From the NCBI GenBank assembly GCA_002831545.1, contig CP025095.1, positions 1,860,001 to 1,924,000 on the forward strand: a stretch of DNA of 64,000 bases. The letters are read 5' to 3'. The stretch comes from Streptococcus suis. GTDB lineage: Bacteria; Bacillota; Bacilli; Lactobacillales; Streptococcaceae. Below are positions 8,001 through 15,529 of the stretch, one piece after another; the stretch's first letter is position 1; each line of letters begins with the position of its first letter. The position numbers were made by a program, and so were the translations under genes. Below the pieces are notes generated by a model, which saw nothing but the letters and a program-made list of their open reading frames with translations, searched no databases and had not been told where the DNA came from.

Positions 8001-9335
8001 GACTGTTTCAGTCGGATCTTTAGAGACAGTCACAATTGATGCTCCTTTTTCTGATGCAACAGCTGTATAGCGAGCGACAACTTTTGTAATCTTTTCTCCA
8101 TTAGCCGAAGCAGAAAAATCTCCTACATATGTTACTGTTGCTGTTTGCCCAACATTCAAAAGAAATGTGGTCCCATTTGAGTAATCTACAGTACCTACAT
8201 AATCTTCTTCGGAATAACTAGATACTGTGTGGACCAGATTGCGGTTTGCATCACTAACTTCTTGACGCTTTTCAGGATTCACAAATTTTGTAACACCTTC
8301 AATTGTTCCAATAGTCACATTTGGCTCAGATTTATAGATCAAGCTCTGAGCGACGACTTCACTGAGATAGCCGTTTTCCTTGGTTTTGGCCAGCATGTCT
8401 GCCAACTTTTTCTGATACTCCGCCTGCAAACGTTCATTTTCTGCTTTTGCGACGGCTGCAGCGGCATCGTTCCGTTTCTGAATTTCATCATTGTCAGCAA
8501 GCAAGTCATTGTATTCTTTGAGAGCTTTGTCATACTCAGCCTTCAATGCTACATTTTTTGCATCCGCTTCAGCTTGACCTTTTGCGTTAGCTTCTTCATT
8601 TGCTTTTTTACGTTCGTTATAGCCAGCCAGTGCTGCTGCATCAGCTGCGATGGTGGTTTCTTTGTTAGCTTCCCATTCTGCCAGAGCGTTTGCGTTGCGT
8701 TTATCAACTGCTTCTTGACCTGCTTTGTTACGTGCCTCTACTGCTTCCTGGCCAGCTTTGTTCCGCTGGTCTGTTGCTTCTTGACCTTGTTTATTGGCTT
8801 CTTCAACACGTTTTGCCTCTGCTGCATTGTCTGCATCGATTTGAGCATTCGTAGCATTTGCGGCTGCGATTTCTTCGTTGTTTTCAACCTTTTCGGCTTC
8901 TGCATTTTTTACAGCTGCTTCCTGATTGGCAGTATCATTTTGAGCGGCTTCAAGGCTATCATGGACCGCTATTTCACCCTTGGTCACAACTACACCGTTT
9001 GCCTCTGCCTCTGCAACTGCTCGATCAAGCGCTGGTGTTTCAACAGGTGTTACAATTGCCCCAGTATTTGTATTGGCATGGGCTTGAAGGTCTGTATTTT
9101 CAACTGGTGTAGCTGGCTGAACTTCAACCAGGTTAGTAGCTGGATTATCCGTTGTGACCACTGTCTCCGTCGCAACTGATGTCGTTACTTCATCTGCTGA
9201 TACGGTATTAGCGCCAGCAACAGTAAGGGCACCTGCAAGAGCTATTGTTGATACGAGACCATAAGCCTTCGTGGTTACCAAACGCTGCCGCGCTTGAGTT
9301 TCTGCCGATTTGCTAAAAAGTTCTTTTCTATTCAT
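5022..9335 (-). CDS. Antigen I/II-family adhesin with MucBP repeats, LPXTG-anchored
   Basis: A 1437-residue cell-wall adhesin. It has a signal peptide ending near TVSADE (about residue 48) and an Ala/Glu/Asn-rich helical stretch (about 95-300) containing the repeated motif RNKAGQEAV. A lectin-like variable domain (about 320-605) follows, then a proline-rich stalk with repeated FTPE/YTPE units (about 615-700). Next come an isopeptide-type domain, two MucBP-like repeats (VRYFDEDTNKKIA and VIHYVNEDEKTIA), antigen I/II C2-like domains (about 1055-1385), and LPATG at residue 1402. Antigen I/II proteins bind host glycoproteins and other bacteria. The adhesin is last in the pilin operon and is plausible virulence or biofilm cargo. 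Confidence 0.85.
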   Translation of the reverse strand: MNRKELFSKSAETQARQRLVTTKAYGLVSTIALAGALTVAGANTVSADEVTTSVATETVVTTDNPATNLVEVQPATPVENTDLQAHANTNTGAIVTPVETPALDRAVAEAEANGVVVTKGEIAVHDSLEAAQNDTANQEAAVKNAEAEKVENNEEIAAANATNAQIDADNAAEAKRVEEANKQGQEATDQRNKAGQEAVEARNKAGQEAVDKRNANALAEWEANKETTIAADAAALAGYNERKKANEEANAKGQAEADAKNVALKAEYDKALKEYNDLLADNDEIQKRNDAAAAVAKAENERLQAEYQKKLADMLAKTKENGYLSEVVAQSLIYKSEPNVTIGTIEGVTKFVNPEKRQEVSDANRNLVHTVSSYSEEDYVGTVDYSNGTTFLLNVGQTATVTYVGDFSASANGEKITKVVARYTAVASEKGASIVTVSKDPTETVIFGSDATQGFVGVGDELHIEKTFYTASGKVVATKENPIIFSISSMNSLGEDSYFEYVKGLSSNMRFVAITGSQVQAHDGKIYASTSIDTIAPYSGHDSIDSPVRYYGSGALVAESGDTFGLTVGASKHQTGHWFAMNTNVAAPTVTPPPPLKEVTPEKLKPVPATPPKLETVTFNPTPFNEEPPAPSKIPNEPTFETFTPEVFTPETYTPTPYTPEVFVPETFTPEVYNPITPVVKPHVPVPEAKTIKTTVHPVAVKDAPAITKDVVNNEGTSINGELVAKNSTETWVLNPGTLKAGREAMTSVVLSDPFPAGTKLFKDDTAKLSPEWLVSYDETGKASVTLSANGLAKVNADLSKDFVLPTFNAVFTVLNDAATYKNTYTLTLTTKSGKTYTATSNTPVIYTPGSETRTYNGNVVVRYFDEDTNKKIAPNQVDLEDAKVGTVYNTTDQKQEVIAYKGNLYKLTSKVVGTETGKVTDGTIYVDYFYKVVENERGKGNVVIHYVNEDEKTIANDVVDSSNVPTGTSYDTTDHKPVKITTEDGIEYELLPEKTMGQETGEVIEGTTEVTYVYKRITPRPETPTPNDSLIEPEKHIYQVGQTSGANLDGLQLLPNKTYSYTAVTDNNQYKSLKATQAEILKGFLPLVDDPQDNTVLFDFSTLKTTLADGRDVSSDFEVRSYDSLEKADAEVVAILKAAGISPDGNFSVVVPKGLDFEGYFNKYMFTGLNLFHTFDIKTGDYTGDFSNKVWQVDFGNGYAGNTVENNVPKLDGIKKILESIGSNKDLTGGTIELGQPYPAKLSFPVVKTTIDGKLKSLYGIENFDENFDDYNGEFYAFASGDMKLKDGSIIKLDEELTRYIVQELIRDEKTGQVVAVKYTVNPEFYDLLAEGEEIKIDVYSMLKRIAYGENIENEWTVYVNDVEVDKDIVTTNTPKPREETPEVPETPVTPGTPVARAQTLPATGQESSMALAALGASMAIAGLGLARRKRDSEVD

Positions 9336-9361
9336 ACCTTAAATCTCATCCTTTTCTGATT

Positions 9362-10234
9362 TTACAAGTAAATGTAGCGTGATTCTGACGTATTATTTTT
9401 ACCAGAAATAGTAAATCCAAATAGTAGGAGTAAAAATCCTAGTAAGGTTAGCGCTATATTTTCAACCACCCCTGTTTCTGGCAAGGTTTCCTTCTTCCCT
9501 TCTTTCGTAATGAAAGAAACGGTTCCGTTTTGATTAGTTACGCCACCAAAGTCTTCAGCTTTCCCTGTCGACTTTGTACCATCGACGTTAGCAACCGTAA
9601 CAACACTATTCTCAGTACTGATAACAGTGTAGCCTTGGTCCGTTACGATTGGTTCAAAATCTTCTTCAACCGTAGGAGATGGATCTACTTGAGGCTGTAA
9701 TGGTGCCGTTTGAGTGTTGTTATTTTCGGTTGCTTGTGGCGTAGTCGGTGTTGTAGGCTGGTTGTCAGTTACAACTGCCGTTGACGGTTCTGTTGTGTTT
9801 GGTTGCTCGCTTGGAGGAACAACGGTAGAGTCAGTTGGTGTCTCAGTCATCCCTGGGGTAGTTGGAGTTTCTGACTCCTTTGGTGCTTCAGGCGTTTCTG
9901 TTGTCTCACCAGAAGTTTCCGTTGGCAATGTCGGATCGACTGGAATTTCTTCCGTCGTATTCGTTGGTGTCATTGGAACAGTTGAATCAGTTGGAACAGT
10001 TGGAACATCGACAGTCGTTTCGCTCTCAGCTGGTGAATCATCCCCCGCATTGTCCTCTGGAACAGGGGTAACTGGATCAGTTGGCAGTGCCACAACTTCC
10101 GTTGCAGAAGTTTCTAAAGCGGTGTTCTCTGCATATGCAGGCTGACCATAGGTTAAGACCGCCCCCGTTGCCAACCCAAATACTACGGTTAGCTTCAGTG
10201 TGTTATTTTCATCATATAAGTCCTTGGTTCTCAT
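9362..10234 (-). CDS. Small Ser/Thr/Pro-rich LPXTG surface protein
   Basis: A 290-residue secreted protein with a signal peptide ending near AYAEN and a long low-complexity Thr/Pro/Glu region (about 35-195). A short folded segment (about 200-245, containing DQGYTVISTENSVV) precedes LPETG and a hydrophobic membrane segment. The tail after it, SGKNNTSESRYIYL, has few positive charges for a sorting signal. I chose the ATG at 10234 because AAAGGA sits about 10 bp upstream of it; an ATG three codons earlier is almost on top of the ribosome binding site. It lies between the adhesin and transfer genes and may be a mating-surface stalk. Confidence 0.75.
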   Translation of the reverse strand: MRTKDLYDENNTLKLTVVFGLATGAVLTYGQPAYAENTALETSATEVVALPTDPVTPVPEDNAGDDSPAESETTVDVPTVPTDSTVPMTPTNTTEEIPVDPTLPTETSGETTETPEAPKESETPTTPGMTETPTDSTVVPPSEQPNTTEPSTAVVTDNQPTTPTTPQATENNNTQTAPLQPQVDPSPTVEEDFEPIVTDQGYTVISTENSVVTVANVDGTKSTGKAEDFGGVTNQNGTVSFITKEGKKETLPETGVVENIALTLLGFLLLLFGFTISGKNNTSESRYIYL

Positions 10235-10255
10235 ATGTTGCATTTCCTTTCATTT

Positions 10256-11332
10256 TTATTTAAGATAACTGGTTTCCATTGGCTCTGTGGTCACCACAAA
10301 ACCGTATTTACTAGATTCCGAGACTTTGACCGTGAAACTAAGGCGTAGACTTGTGGTCTTCTCCTCCTGCTTGACGGCAAGAACATAGGTAACTTGATAT
10401 TCCTTAGCATGTGAATCATAAGTCATCTGCTCCAGAATCACCGATTGCAGCGTTCCTATTTTAGGGACAGTATACTTTGCATCTCCATCAGACAGAAAAT
10501 CCACCAGGTTTTCTTTTTGACCAGAATAATAATTTGGTAAAAAGTAGCGACTGAAGACATCTACTTGATGCTCCGTACTTACTAAGTGCTGGGTATGCTT
10601 TAATTCTTGATAGAGATAAGCAACCTGTTCATTCTGCTTGGCCAGTTGCGTATATGCAATGATAGATGAAGCTATCCCTCCGAGAGCCAATACTCCAATA
10701 AGTCCCATGAGTAGGTACACCTTCTTCAGGGATTGTGTTTTAGGAGCTTGTTGAGGGGCTGTTGGAGTTGCATTCATTGAAACGCTCGATACTGGACTCG
10801 GTTGATAGGAGTTACCTAGCACCTGTTCCCCTTCTTCTGGAAAAAGTGGCAGGGCTGACTCTGGGAGCCCCAGACTAGCTTTATAAGATGGATAAATCTG
10901 GTTGATGAAATACTCACGCTTTTCCTGGTAAGTATAATGCTGAAAATCTAGTTCAGTCATAATAGATTGAATCAGTGGTAAGAGTAAATTCTGATACCTA
11001 CGATCAATGATGAAAGGGCTGGCATAGACTTCCCCTTCAGAGACCGCCTCTCTTCCTTCCAGGTGGCAAATAGCCACCTTTTTCAGCTGCACCTGACCGT
11101 AAACCTCTTTTAAAGCCTGAAATAGTCGTTCTGCTTGCAGGAAGGTTAGATAAGGTAGCGACTCTTCAATGGTATGCTGGAAGGAATCTAGATACTGTTG
11201 GTCCAGTCCTTCAATAATACCAAGAAGCTCACTATCATCATCTGGAGACTTACCATCTTCCCAGCTCACTTCAAGAAATAAGTCATCTGTCACCAAGCAT
11301 TTATTGCTTTTCTTAAAAGGTATAAATGCCAT
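10256..11332 (-). CDS. Conjugation-associated membrane protein, 358 aa
   Basis: The N-terminal half is cytoplasmic (about 1-210), with a low-complexity linker rich in Pro/Ser/Thr. One transmembrane helix (KVYLLMGLIGVLALGGIASS) lies at about 220-240. The roughly 115-residue outer domain looks like the NTF2-like fold of VirB8/TcpC scaffold proteins of Gram-positive transfer systems; that fold is inferred, not proven. The ATG at 11332 follows AAGGTGG at a good distance and is preferred to a GTG three codons earlier. The gene starts 10 bp after the pilin-like gene. Confidence 0.7.
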   Translation of the reverse strand: MAFIPFKKSNKCLVTDDLFLEVSWEDGKSPDDDSELLGIIEGLDQQYLDSFQHTIEESLPYLTFLQAERLFQALKEVYGQVQLKKVAICHLEGREAVSEGEVYASPFIIDRRYQNLLLPLIQSIMTELDFQHYTYQEKREYFINQIYPSYKASLGLPESALPLFPEEGEQVLGNSYQPSPVSSVSMNATPTAPQQAPKTQSLKKVYLLMGLIGVLALGGIASSIIAYTQLAKQNEQVAYLYQELKHTQHLVSTEHQVDVFSRYFLPNYYSGQKENLVDFLSDGDAKYTVPKIGTLQSVILEQMTYDSHAKEYQVTYVLAVKQEEKTTSLRLSFTVKVSESSKYGFVVTTEPMETSYLK

Positions 11333-11342
11333 TGTAACCACC

Positions 11343-11690
11343 TTATCCCTTCACAAAGTTAAAGCACCACTCAATGATACTTGGTCCAGCAGAAACAGCA
11401 ATAATCGCAATAGCAATAGCTACCCAATGCTTCTTAATCCCTGCTTTAAGTTCACGACCACCGAACCCATAGATTAGACCAGTCACTACAACAGCCAATC
11501 CAAACATCACGATACCAATTCCTTGCACTTTAGTAATACCTTGTTGTGCTAACTCTTCTGTTTTTGCGAAAGGATCATCTGCATAGACGGTATTTGTCAA
11601 GATACCTGATAGAAAGAGTGATAGACTGAGCAAGTAGTTCCTGCCTTTGGTCTTCACTTCACCGAAATAATTTGTCAATGTGTCCTTCAT
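11343..11690 (-). CDS. CagC/VirB2-like type IV secretion subunit
   Basis: This 115-residue protein has an N-terminal hydrophobic signal-like segment ending at VYADD. A mature part follows with two membrane helices (GIGIVMFGLAVVVTGLIYGF and HWVAIAIAIIAVSAGPSII) separated by a short basic loop (GGRELKAGIKKH). That is the layout of VirB2/TrbC/CagC pilin subunits. The start at 11690 follows GGAGGG. It is the first gene of the operon driven by promoter copy 2, upstream of the membrane scaffold and two surface proteins, so it probably builds the mating channel or surface. Confidence 0.8.
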   Translation of the reverse strand: MKDTLTNYFGEVKTKGRNYLLSLSLFLSGILTNTVYADDPFAKTEELAQQGITKVQGIGIVMFGLAVVVTGLIYGFGGRELKAGIKKHWVAIAIAIIAVSAGPSIIEWCFNFVKG

Positions 11691-11721
11691 AGAAGCCCTC
11701 CTTATTTTTATTGACATGATT

Positions 11722-11761
11722 AGTGTAAGGGATAAATAACATTCCTGCGTTAAGAGGACAA
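11722..11761 (-). promoter_or_regulatory. ICE regulon promoter, copy 2
   Basis: On the minus strand the box TTGTCCTCTTAACGCA is followed, at the invariant spacing, by TATCCCT and the -10 hexamer TACACT. The CagC-like gene starts 32 bp downstream. There is no standard -35. Confidence 0.8.
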
Positions 11762-11780
11762 ATCGCAGGAAAAATATTTT

Positions 11781-13613
11781 TCAGCTGAAGAGAGAATCCA
11801 TTTCTCCTTCAATATCTAGTTTGATATGCCTCAAGTCTTTGCGATGTTGGCCATCTGGTGCCTCCCCTTCCACCCATAAATGAACATTGTAAGTTTGTTT
11901 ACTCCTATCCAACAATAGAATCTTAGCCGAAATCGGTGGCAATACTTTTTGTTTAATCAAATGCTCTAAGGGCCGTGCACCATTCTTTACATCGGTTCCC
12001 ACGTCCGACAGATACTGAATCAAACTTGGTTCATAAGAGAACGTTACATTTTGTTGGCTCAACCTAGCTTCAATCTCAGATAAATTTTTCTCTGCGATTT
12101 CTTCAATAACATCACGCTCCAGGAGATTAAAGATGAGTTTATTTTCAATCCGATTCAAAAACTCTGGTCTAAATTCATTTTGAAGCTCGCTGACCATAGA
12201 TTTCTCAAACTGAAGCCACTCACGATCGGATAAATTTTTGAAATTGCCTTTTAATTCCCACTTATTGATAATTTTCTTATCACCACTATTTGTGGTCATA
12301 ATGACAATTGTGTTTTTGAAGCTAACCAGACGACCTGTACTGTCTGTCAAGCGCCCATCAGCAAGCACCTGGAGAAATAGGTCTATGACTTCACCGTGCG
12401 CTTTTTCAAGCTCATCCAGTAGCAAAACACAATAAGGTTTCTGCTTGACTCCTTCCGTCAGCTGCCCTTTTGTTTTCGTAGCACGATTTCCGATTAGTTT
12501 GGCCACATCTTCTTTCTGTTTATACTCAGACATATCAAAACGAATCATGGCATCTTCATCATCAAAAAGTGCTTCTGCCAAGGCTTTGGCTAACTCTGTC
12601 TTCCCAACTCCAGTCGCACCAAGGAAGAGGAACGAGGAGATTGGTCTGTTTTCATCTTGTAAGCCTGCTTGAGCAATGGTCACAGCATCAACAATTGCAT
12701 CAATCGCTTCTTCCTGACCCTTGACTCGTCTCATCAATTTTTCCTTGAGACCATCTAGCCGCTCCTGGTCTCCTTTTAAAATTGTCGTAACAGGAATACC
12801 AGTTTTATCCTTCAAGACTTGGGCTATATCTACTTCTGTTACACTCTCTTTTCCTTCAACTGAAGCAATAGTTGCTGCTTCATCGATCAAATCAAAGGCT
12901 TTATCTGGTAAAAAACGATCTGTAATATAGCGAACAGACAAACGGACTGCTTGTCGAACTGCTTCTGAAGAAATTTTTAGCCCATGAAATGTTTCATAAA
13001 CGCCTTTTGCCTGTTCGATAATCGCTATCGCTTGCGGAATAGTCGGTTCCTCTACCATAACTGGCTGGACCCGACGTTCCAATGCTCTATCTGTTTCGAT
13101 ATAGTCATGGAACTCATCTAAGGTAGTTGCACCGACCAACTGAATGTCGCCACGTGCCAGGACTGGCTTGATAACATTTCCTGCATCAAGAGCCTGACCG
13201 TCTTGGCCACCTGCACCAACAATAGTATGAAATTCATCTACAAAGAGGAGATTCTGTCCTCGTGTAGCAACCATCTCCTCAATGATTTTCTTGAACTTGG
13301 CTATGAAGCCACCATCTTCTTCACTCATTAAGCTAGACAGTTCCAAAGAGCGTACCGTTAAACCCTTTAAGGCAGATGGAACCTGACCACGCAAGATAGC
13401 AAGAGTTAAGCCTTCGACAATAGCTGTCTTCCCAACTCCAGCCTCTCCAACTAAGACAGGATTGTTTTTCGTTCGCCTGAGAAGGGAAACGATGACGGCC
13501 TGAACCTCTTTATCTCGTCCATAAACCTGGTAATCAGCCACCTTCTTTGAGACTTTGTCTGACAAATTGTCAGTGTACTTATCAAGATAGGGTGTCTTCA
13601 CTTCGTCTTCCAC
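11781..13613 (-). CDS. Clp/Hsp100-type AAA+ ATPase
   Basis: A 610-residue double-AAA+ protein. NBD1 has Walker A GEAGVGKTA and Walker B LLFVDEFHT. NBD2 has GATGVGKTE and VLLLDELEKAH, and the D2-small domain follows. The N-terminal Clp repeats of chromosomal ClpC/ClpB are missing and the M-domain is short, so it is shorter than the usual 750-860 residues. It probably remodels relaxosome or transfer proteins; whether it works with ClpP is unclear. The GTG start at 13613 has GGAGAG upstream. It ends the operon that begins with topoisomerase III. Confidence 0.85.
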   Translation of the reverse strand: MEDEVKTPYLDKYTDNLSDKVSKKVADYQVYGRDKEVQAVIVSLLRRTKNNPVLVGEAGVGKTAIVEGLTLAILRGQVPSALKGLTVRSLELSSLMSEEDGGFIAKFKKIIEEMVATRGQNLLFVDEFHTIVGAGGQDGQALDAGNVIKPVLARGDIQLVGATTLDEFHDYIETDRALERRVQPVMVEEPTIPQAIAIIEQAKGVYETFHGLKISSEAVRQAVRLSVRYITDRFLPDKAFDLIDEAATIASVEGKESVTEVDIAQVLKDKTGIPVTTILKGDQERLDGLKEKLMRRVKGQEEAIDAIVDAVTIAQAGLQDENRPISSFLFLGATGVGKTELAKALAEALFDDEDAMIRFDMSEYKQKEDVAKLIGNRATKTKGQLTEGVKQKPYCVLLLDELEKAHGEVIDLFLQVLADGRLTDSTGRLVSFKNTIVIMTTNSGDKKIINKWELKGNFKNLSDREWLQFEKSMVSELQNEFRPEFLNRIENKLIFNLLERDVIEEIAEKNLSEIEARLSQQNVTFSYEPSLIQYLSDVGTDVKNGARPLEHLIKQKVLPPISAKILLLDRSKQTYNVHLWVEGEAPDGQHRKDLRHIKLDIEGEMDSLFS

Positions 13614-13614
13614 T

Positions 13615-15363
13615 TCAATCTCTCCTTTCTTTTGCGGCCAAAATTTGATGCGTTAATTTTTCCTTGATAGCATCCACAAATTCACGTGGGTTTATCTCTC
13701 CTTCTCCAATTTGAGATAGAAACATTTCCCATCCGCCTGTTGTTTCAGGACTGGCAAACTCATTATCATAGAGGTAATGAATCAAGAGGTAAGCCTTATT
13801 CGTTGGGAATAATTGCCCTGTCTTCTTGTCCTTTTTGATATAACCTCGATCTTGAATGGTTTTCAACATGGTTGCCCTAGTTGCCTGTGTACCTAAGCCG
13901 TACTTGGGTAGGATTTCACTAATCAATTGGCTTTCTGTAATCCTCTTTGGTGGCTTTGTCACTCCCTCAAGGATATTGACATTTGTCTCAAACTGATCTC
14001 CTATACGATAATCTGGTAGCTCTACATCCCCTTTTAGTTTTTGCTGGCTAAGAGCGGCCCAACCTGGGTCAATCATTTGACGGCCTTTTGTTTTGAAAAC
14101 CATCCCCTGGTTTTCCACTTCAACCGTCGTTGTTAGATAGCGACAATCAGCAGCAAACATCAGAAGGGTTCTGCGAACAACAGCTTCATAGATTAGCCTT
14201 TCTTCTGGCTTCAGGGTTACTAGGTTCGGGATATTCTCAGTTGGAATAAGAGCATAGTGACTTGTTTTGGCTACTTTCTTAGGATTAACATAATCTTCCC
14301 TTGGTTCCATATTTACTGGTTCAAAAGGACAATTAATCGCCTCTTGATAACTCTTCAGGTAGTTTCTTAAATAGCTAAACTCTTCCTCATCGATATATCG
14401 AGTATCTGTTCTAGGATAAGATAAGTATTTTTTCAAATAGAGACTTTCTATTATGCTTTCTGTTTTAGTTGGTTCAAATCCCCACTGTCTAGCCGCTAAT
14501 CCCTGAATATCGGATAGATTAAATAGATGTGGTGCTGCTCTCTGTTTCTCTTCTGTTTCAACTGAAGAAACGGTAGAAACTGTGCTTAGTTCTCGTGACG
14601 TTGTAAGGATAAGTTCACTATCTGAGTACTTATCCTTATTTGTGAAACTGATCTCCGTTTCCTTATCTTGCAATTGTAATTTCCAATAGGTTTCTGGCTG
14701 GAAATTTTGAATCGCTATATCGTTCTCACAGATTAGCCGTACTCCTGGAGTTTGAACACGGCCGACAGACAAACTATTTCCCTTCCCTTTTGGAAGTCGC
14801 CCCTTACTTTGTAATTCTAAAGTAACTAGAGGAGACAAATTCATGCCTACTAGCCAATCTGACTGTGCACGTGCTTCAGCTTCCAGATAGTAGTTATAGG
14901 TTTCCATAGGTTCTCTTAAATTTTGAAAGGCTTTCTGAAGGCCTCGTATAGTCAACGAGTTGGCCCATAGGCGCTTAGTTACTTTATCTTTCCCTTCTGG
15001 AATGTGGGACAAGATTGAATAGGCAATCCGCTCCCCTTCCCTATCAGAGTCTGTACCGATAATCACCTGACTCGCTGCTGTTACTTCCTGATAGATCTGT
15101 TTGAAAGTATCTTTAGATATTTTGTCCTGCTTTAAGGTCTGCTTAAAGGAAACATCGACCAATGGTAGTTTATCCAAATCCCAGTTATCCTTGGGTAGCC
15201 CATATTCAAACAAGTGCCCCTCTGCTGCAATGATATGCACCTCATCTGAAAAATAGGGTGTTTGTTTAATAATGTGTACCTTTCCTTTTTTACTAGCCTT
15301 GCCCAAACACTCTGCATAAGCCACTGCCTGTGTTTCTTTCTCAGCTAGAATCACTGTTACCAT
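13615..15363 (-). CDS. topB: DNA topoisomerase III (type IA)
   Basis: A 582-residue type IA topoisomerase that relaxes or decatenates DNA in the cytoplasm. The toprim domain carries the acidic triad in IIGTDSDREGER, and the active-site tyrosine is in KKYLSYPRTDTRYI. It lacks the long zinc-ribbon C-terminus of topoisomerase I, as is usual for element-borne TopB. Promoter copy 3 lies 29 bp upstream, so it heads the operon with the Clp ATPase. It is likely used in processing or resolving ICE DNA during transfer or replication. Confidence 0.9.
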   Translation of the reverse strand: MVTVILAEKETQAVAYAECLGKASKKGKVHIIKQTPYFSDEVHIIAAEGHLFEYGLPKDNWDLDKLPLVDVSFKQTLKQDKISKDTFKQIYQEVTAASQVIIGTDSDREGERIAYSILSHIPEGKDKVTKRLWANSLTIRGLQKAFQNLREPMETYNYYLEAEARAQSDWLVGMNLSPLVTLELQSKGRLPKGKGNSLSVGRVQTPGVRLICENDIAIQNFQPETYWKLQLQDKETEISFTNKDKYSDSELILTTSRELSTVSTVSSVETEEKQRAAPHLFNLSDIQGLAARQWGFEPTKTESIIESLYLKKYLSYPRTDTRYIDEEEFSYLRNYLKSYQEAINCPFEPVNMEPREDYVNPKKVAKTSHYALIPTENIPNLVTLKPEERLIYEAVVRRTLLMFAADCRYLTTTVEVENQGMVFKTKGRQMIDPGWAALSQQKLKGDVELPDYRIGDQFETNVNILEGVTKPPKRITESQLISEILPKYGLGTQATRATMLKTIQDRGYIKKDKKTGQLFPTNKAYLLIHYLYDNEFASPETTGGWEMFLSQIGEGEINPREFVDAIKEKLTHQILAAKERRD

Positions 15364-15391
15364 ATCTTATCTCCTCTCTCTTGATAGCTTC

Positions 15392-15431
15392 ATCATAAGA
15401 GATAATGATAATTTGTGCGTTAAGAGGACAC
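15392..15431 (-). promoter_or_regulatory. ICE regulon promoter, copy 3
   Basis: On the minus strand it has the box GTGTCCTCTTAACGCA (the only copy starting G), then TATCTCT and the -10 TATGAT at invariant spacing. It drives topB. The sequence GTTATATAACTTTTTA at 15463-15478, shared with the palindrome at 166-199, lies just upstream. Confidence 0.75.
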
Positions 15432-15494
15432 TTAATTCTTTTTATTAAAAATAACATAAATTGTTATATAACTTTTTACGCTATTTCTTATATA

Positions 15495-15528
15495 CAATCA
15501 GGCACCCTCGAAAGAGAGTGCCTGATTG
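15495..15528 (-). terminator. Strong hairpin after the LtrC-like gene
   Basis: CAATCAGGCACCCTC pairs with GAGAGTGCCTGATTG over 15 bp with one wobble pair and a 4-base loop, two bases after the LtrC-like stop codon. There is no U-tract, so it may be an inefficient terminator or an mRNA 3'-end protector. Confidence 0.6.
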
Positions 15529-15529
15529 A

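Noticed and set aside
8229..9179. Long plus-strand open frame of 316 codons opposite the adhesin gene
   Set aside because: It is rich in Cys, Phe and Ile, the mirror of an Ala/Glu/Lys coiled-coil sequence on the other strand, and has no ribosome binding site.
9714..10145. Plus-strand open frame of 143 codons (Val/Ser/Gly-rich)
   Set aside because: It is the complement of the Thr/Pro repeat region of the LPXTG protein; the composition is an artefact.
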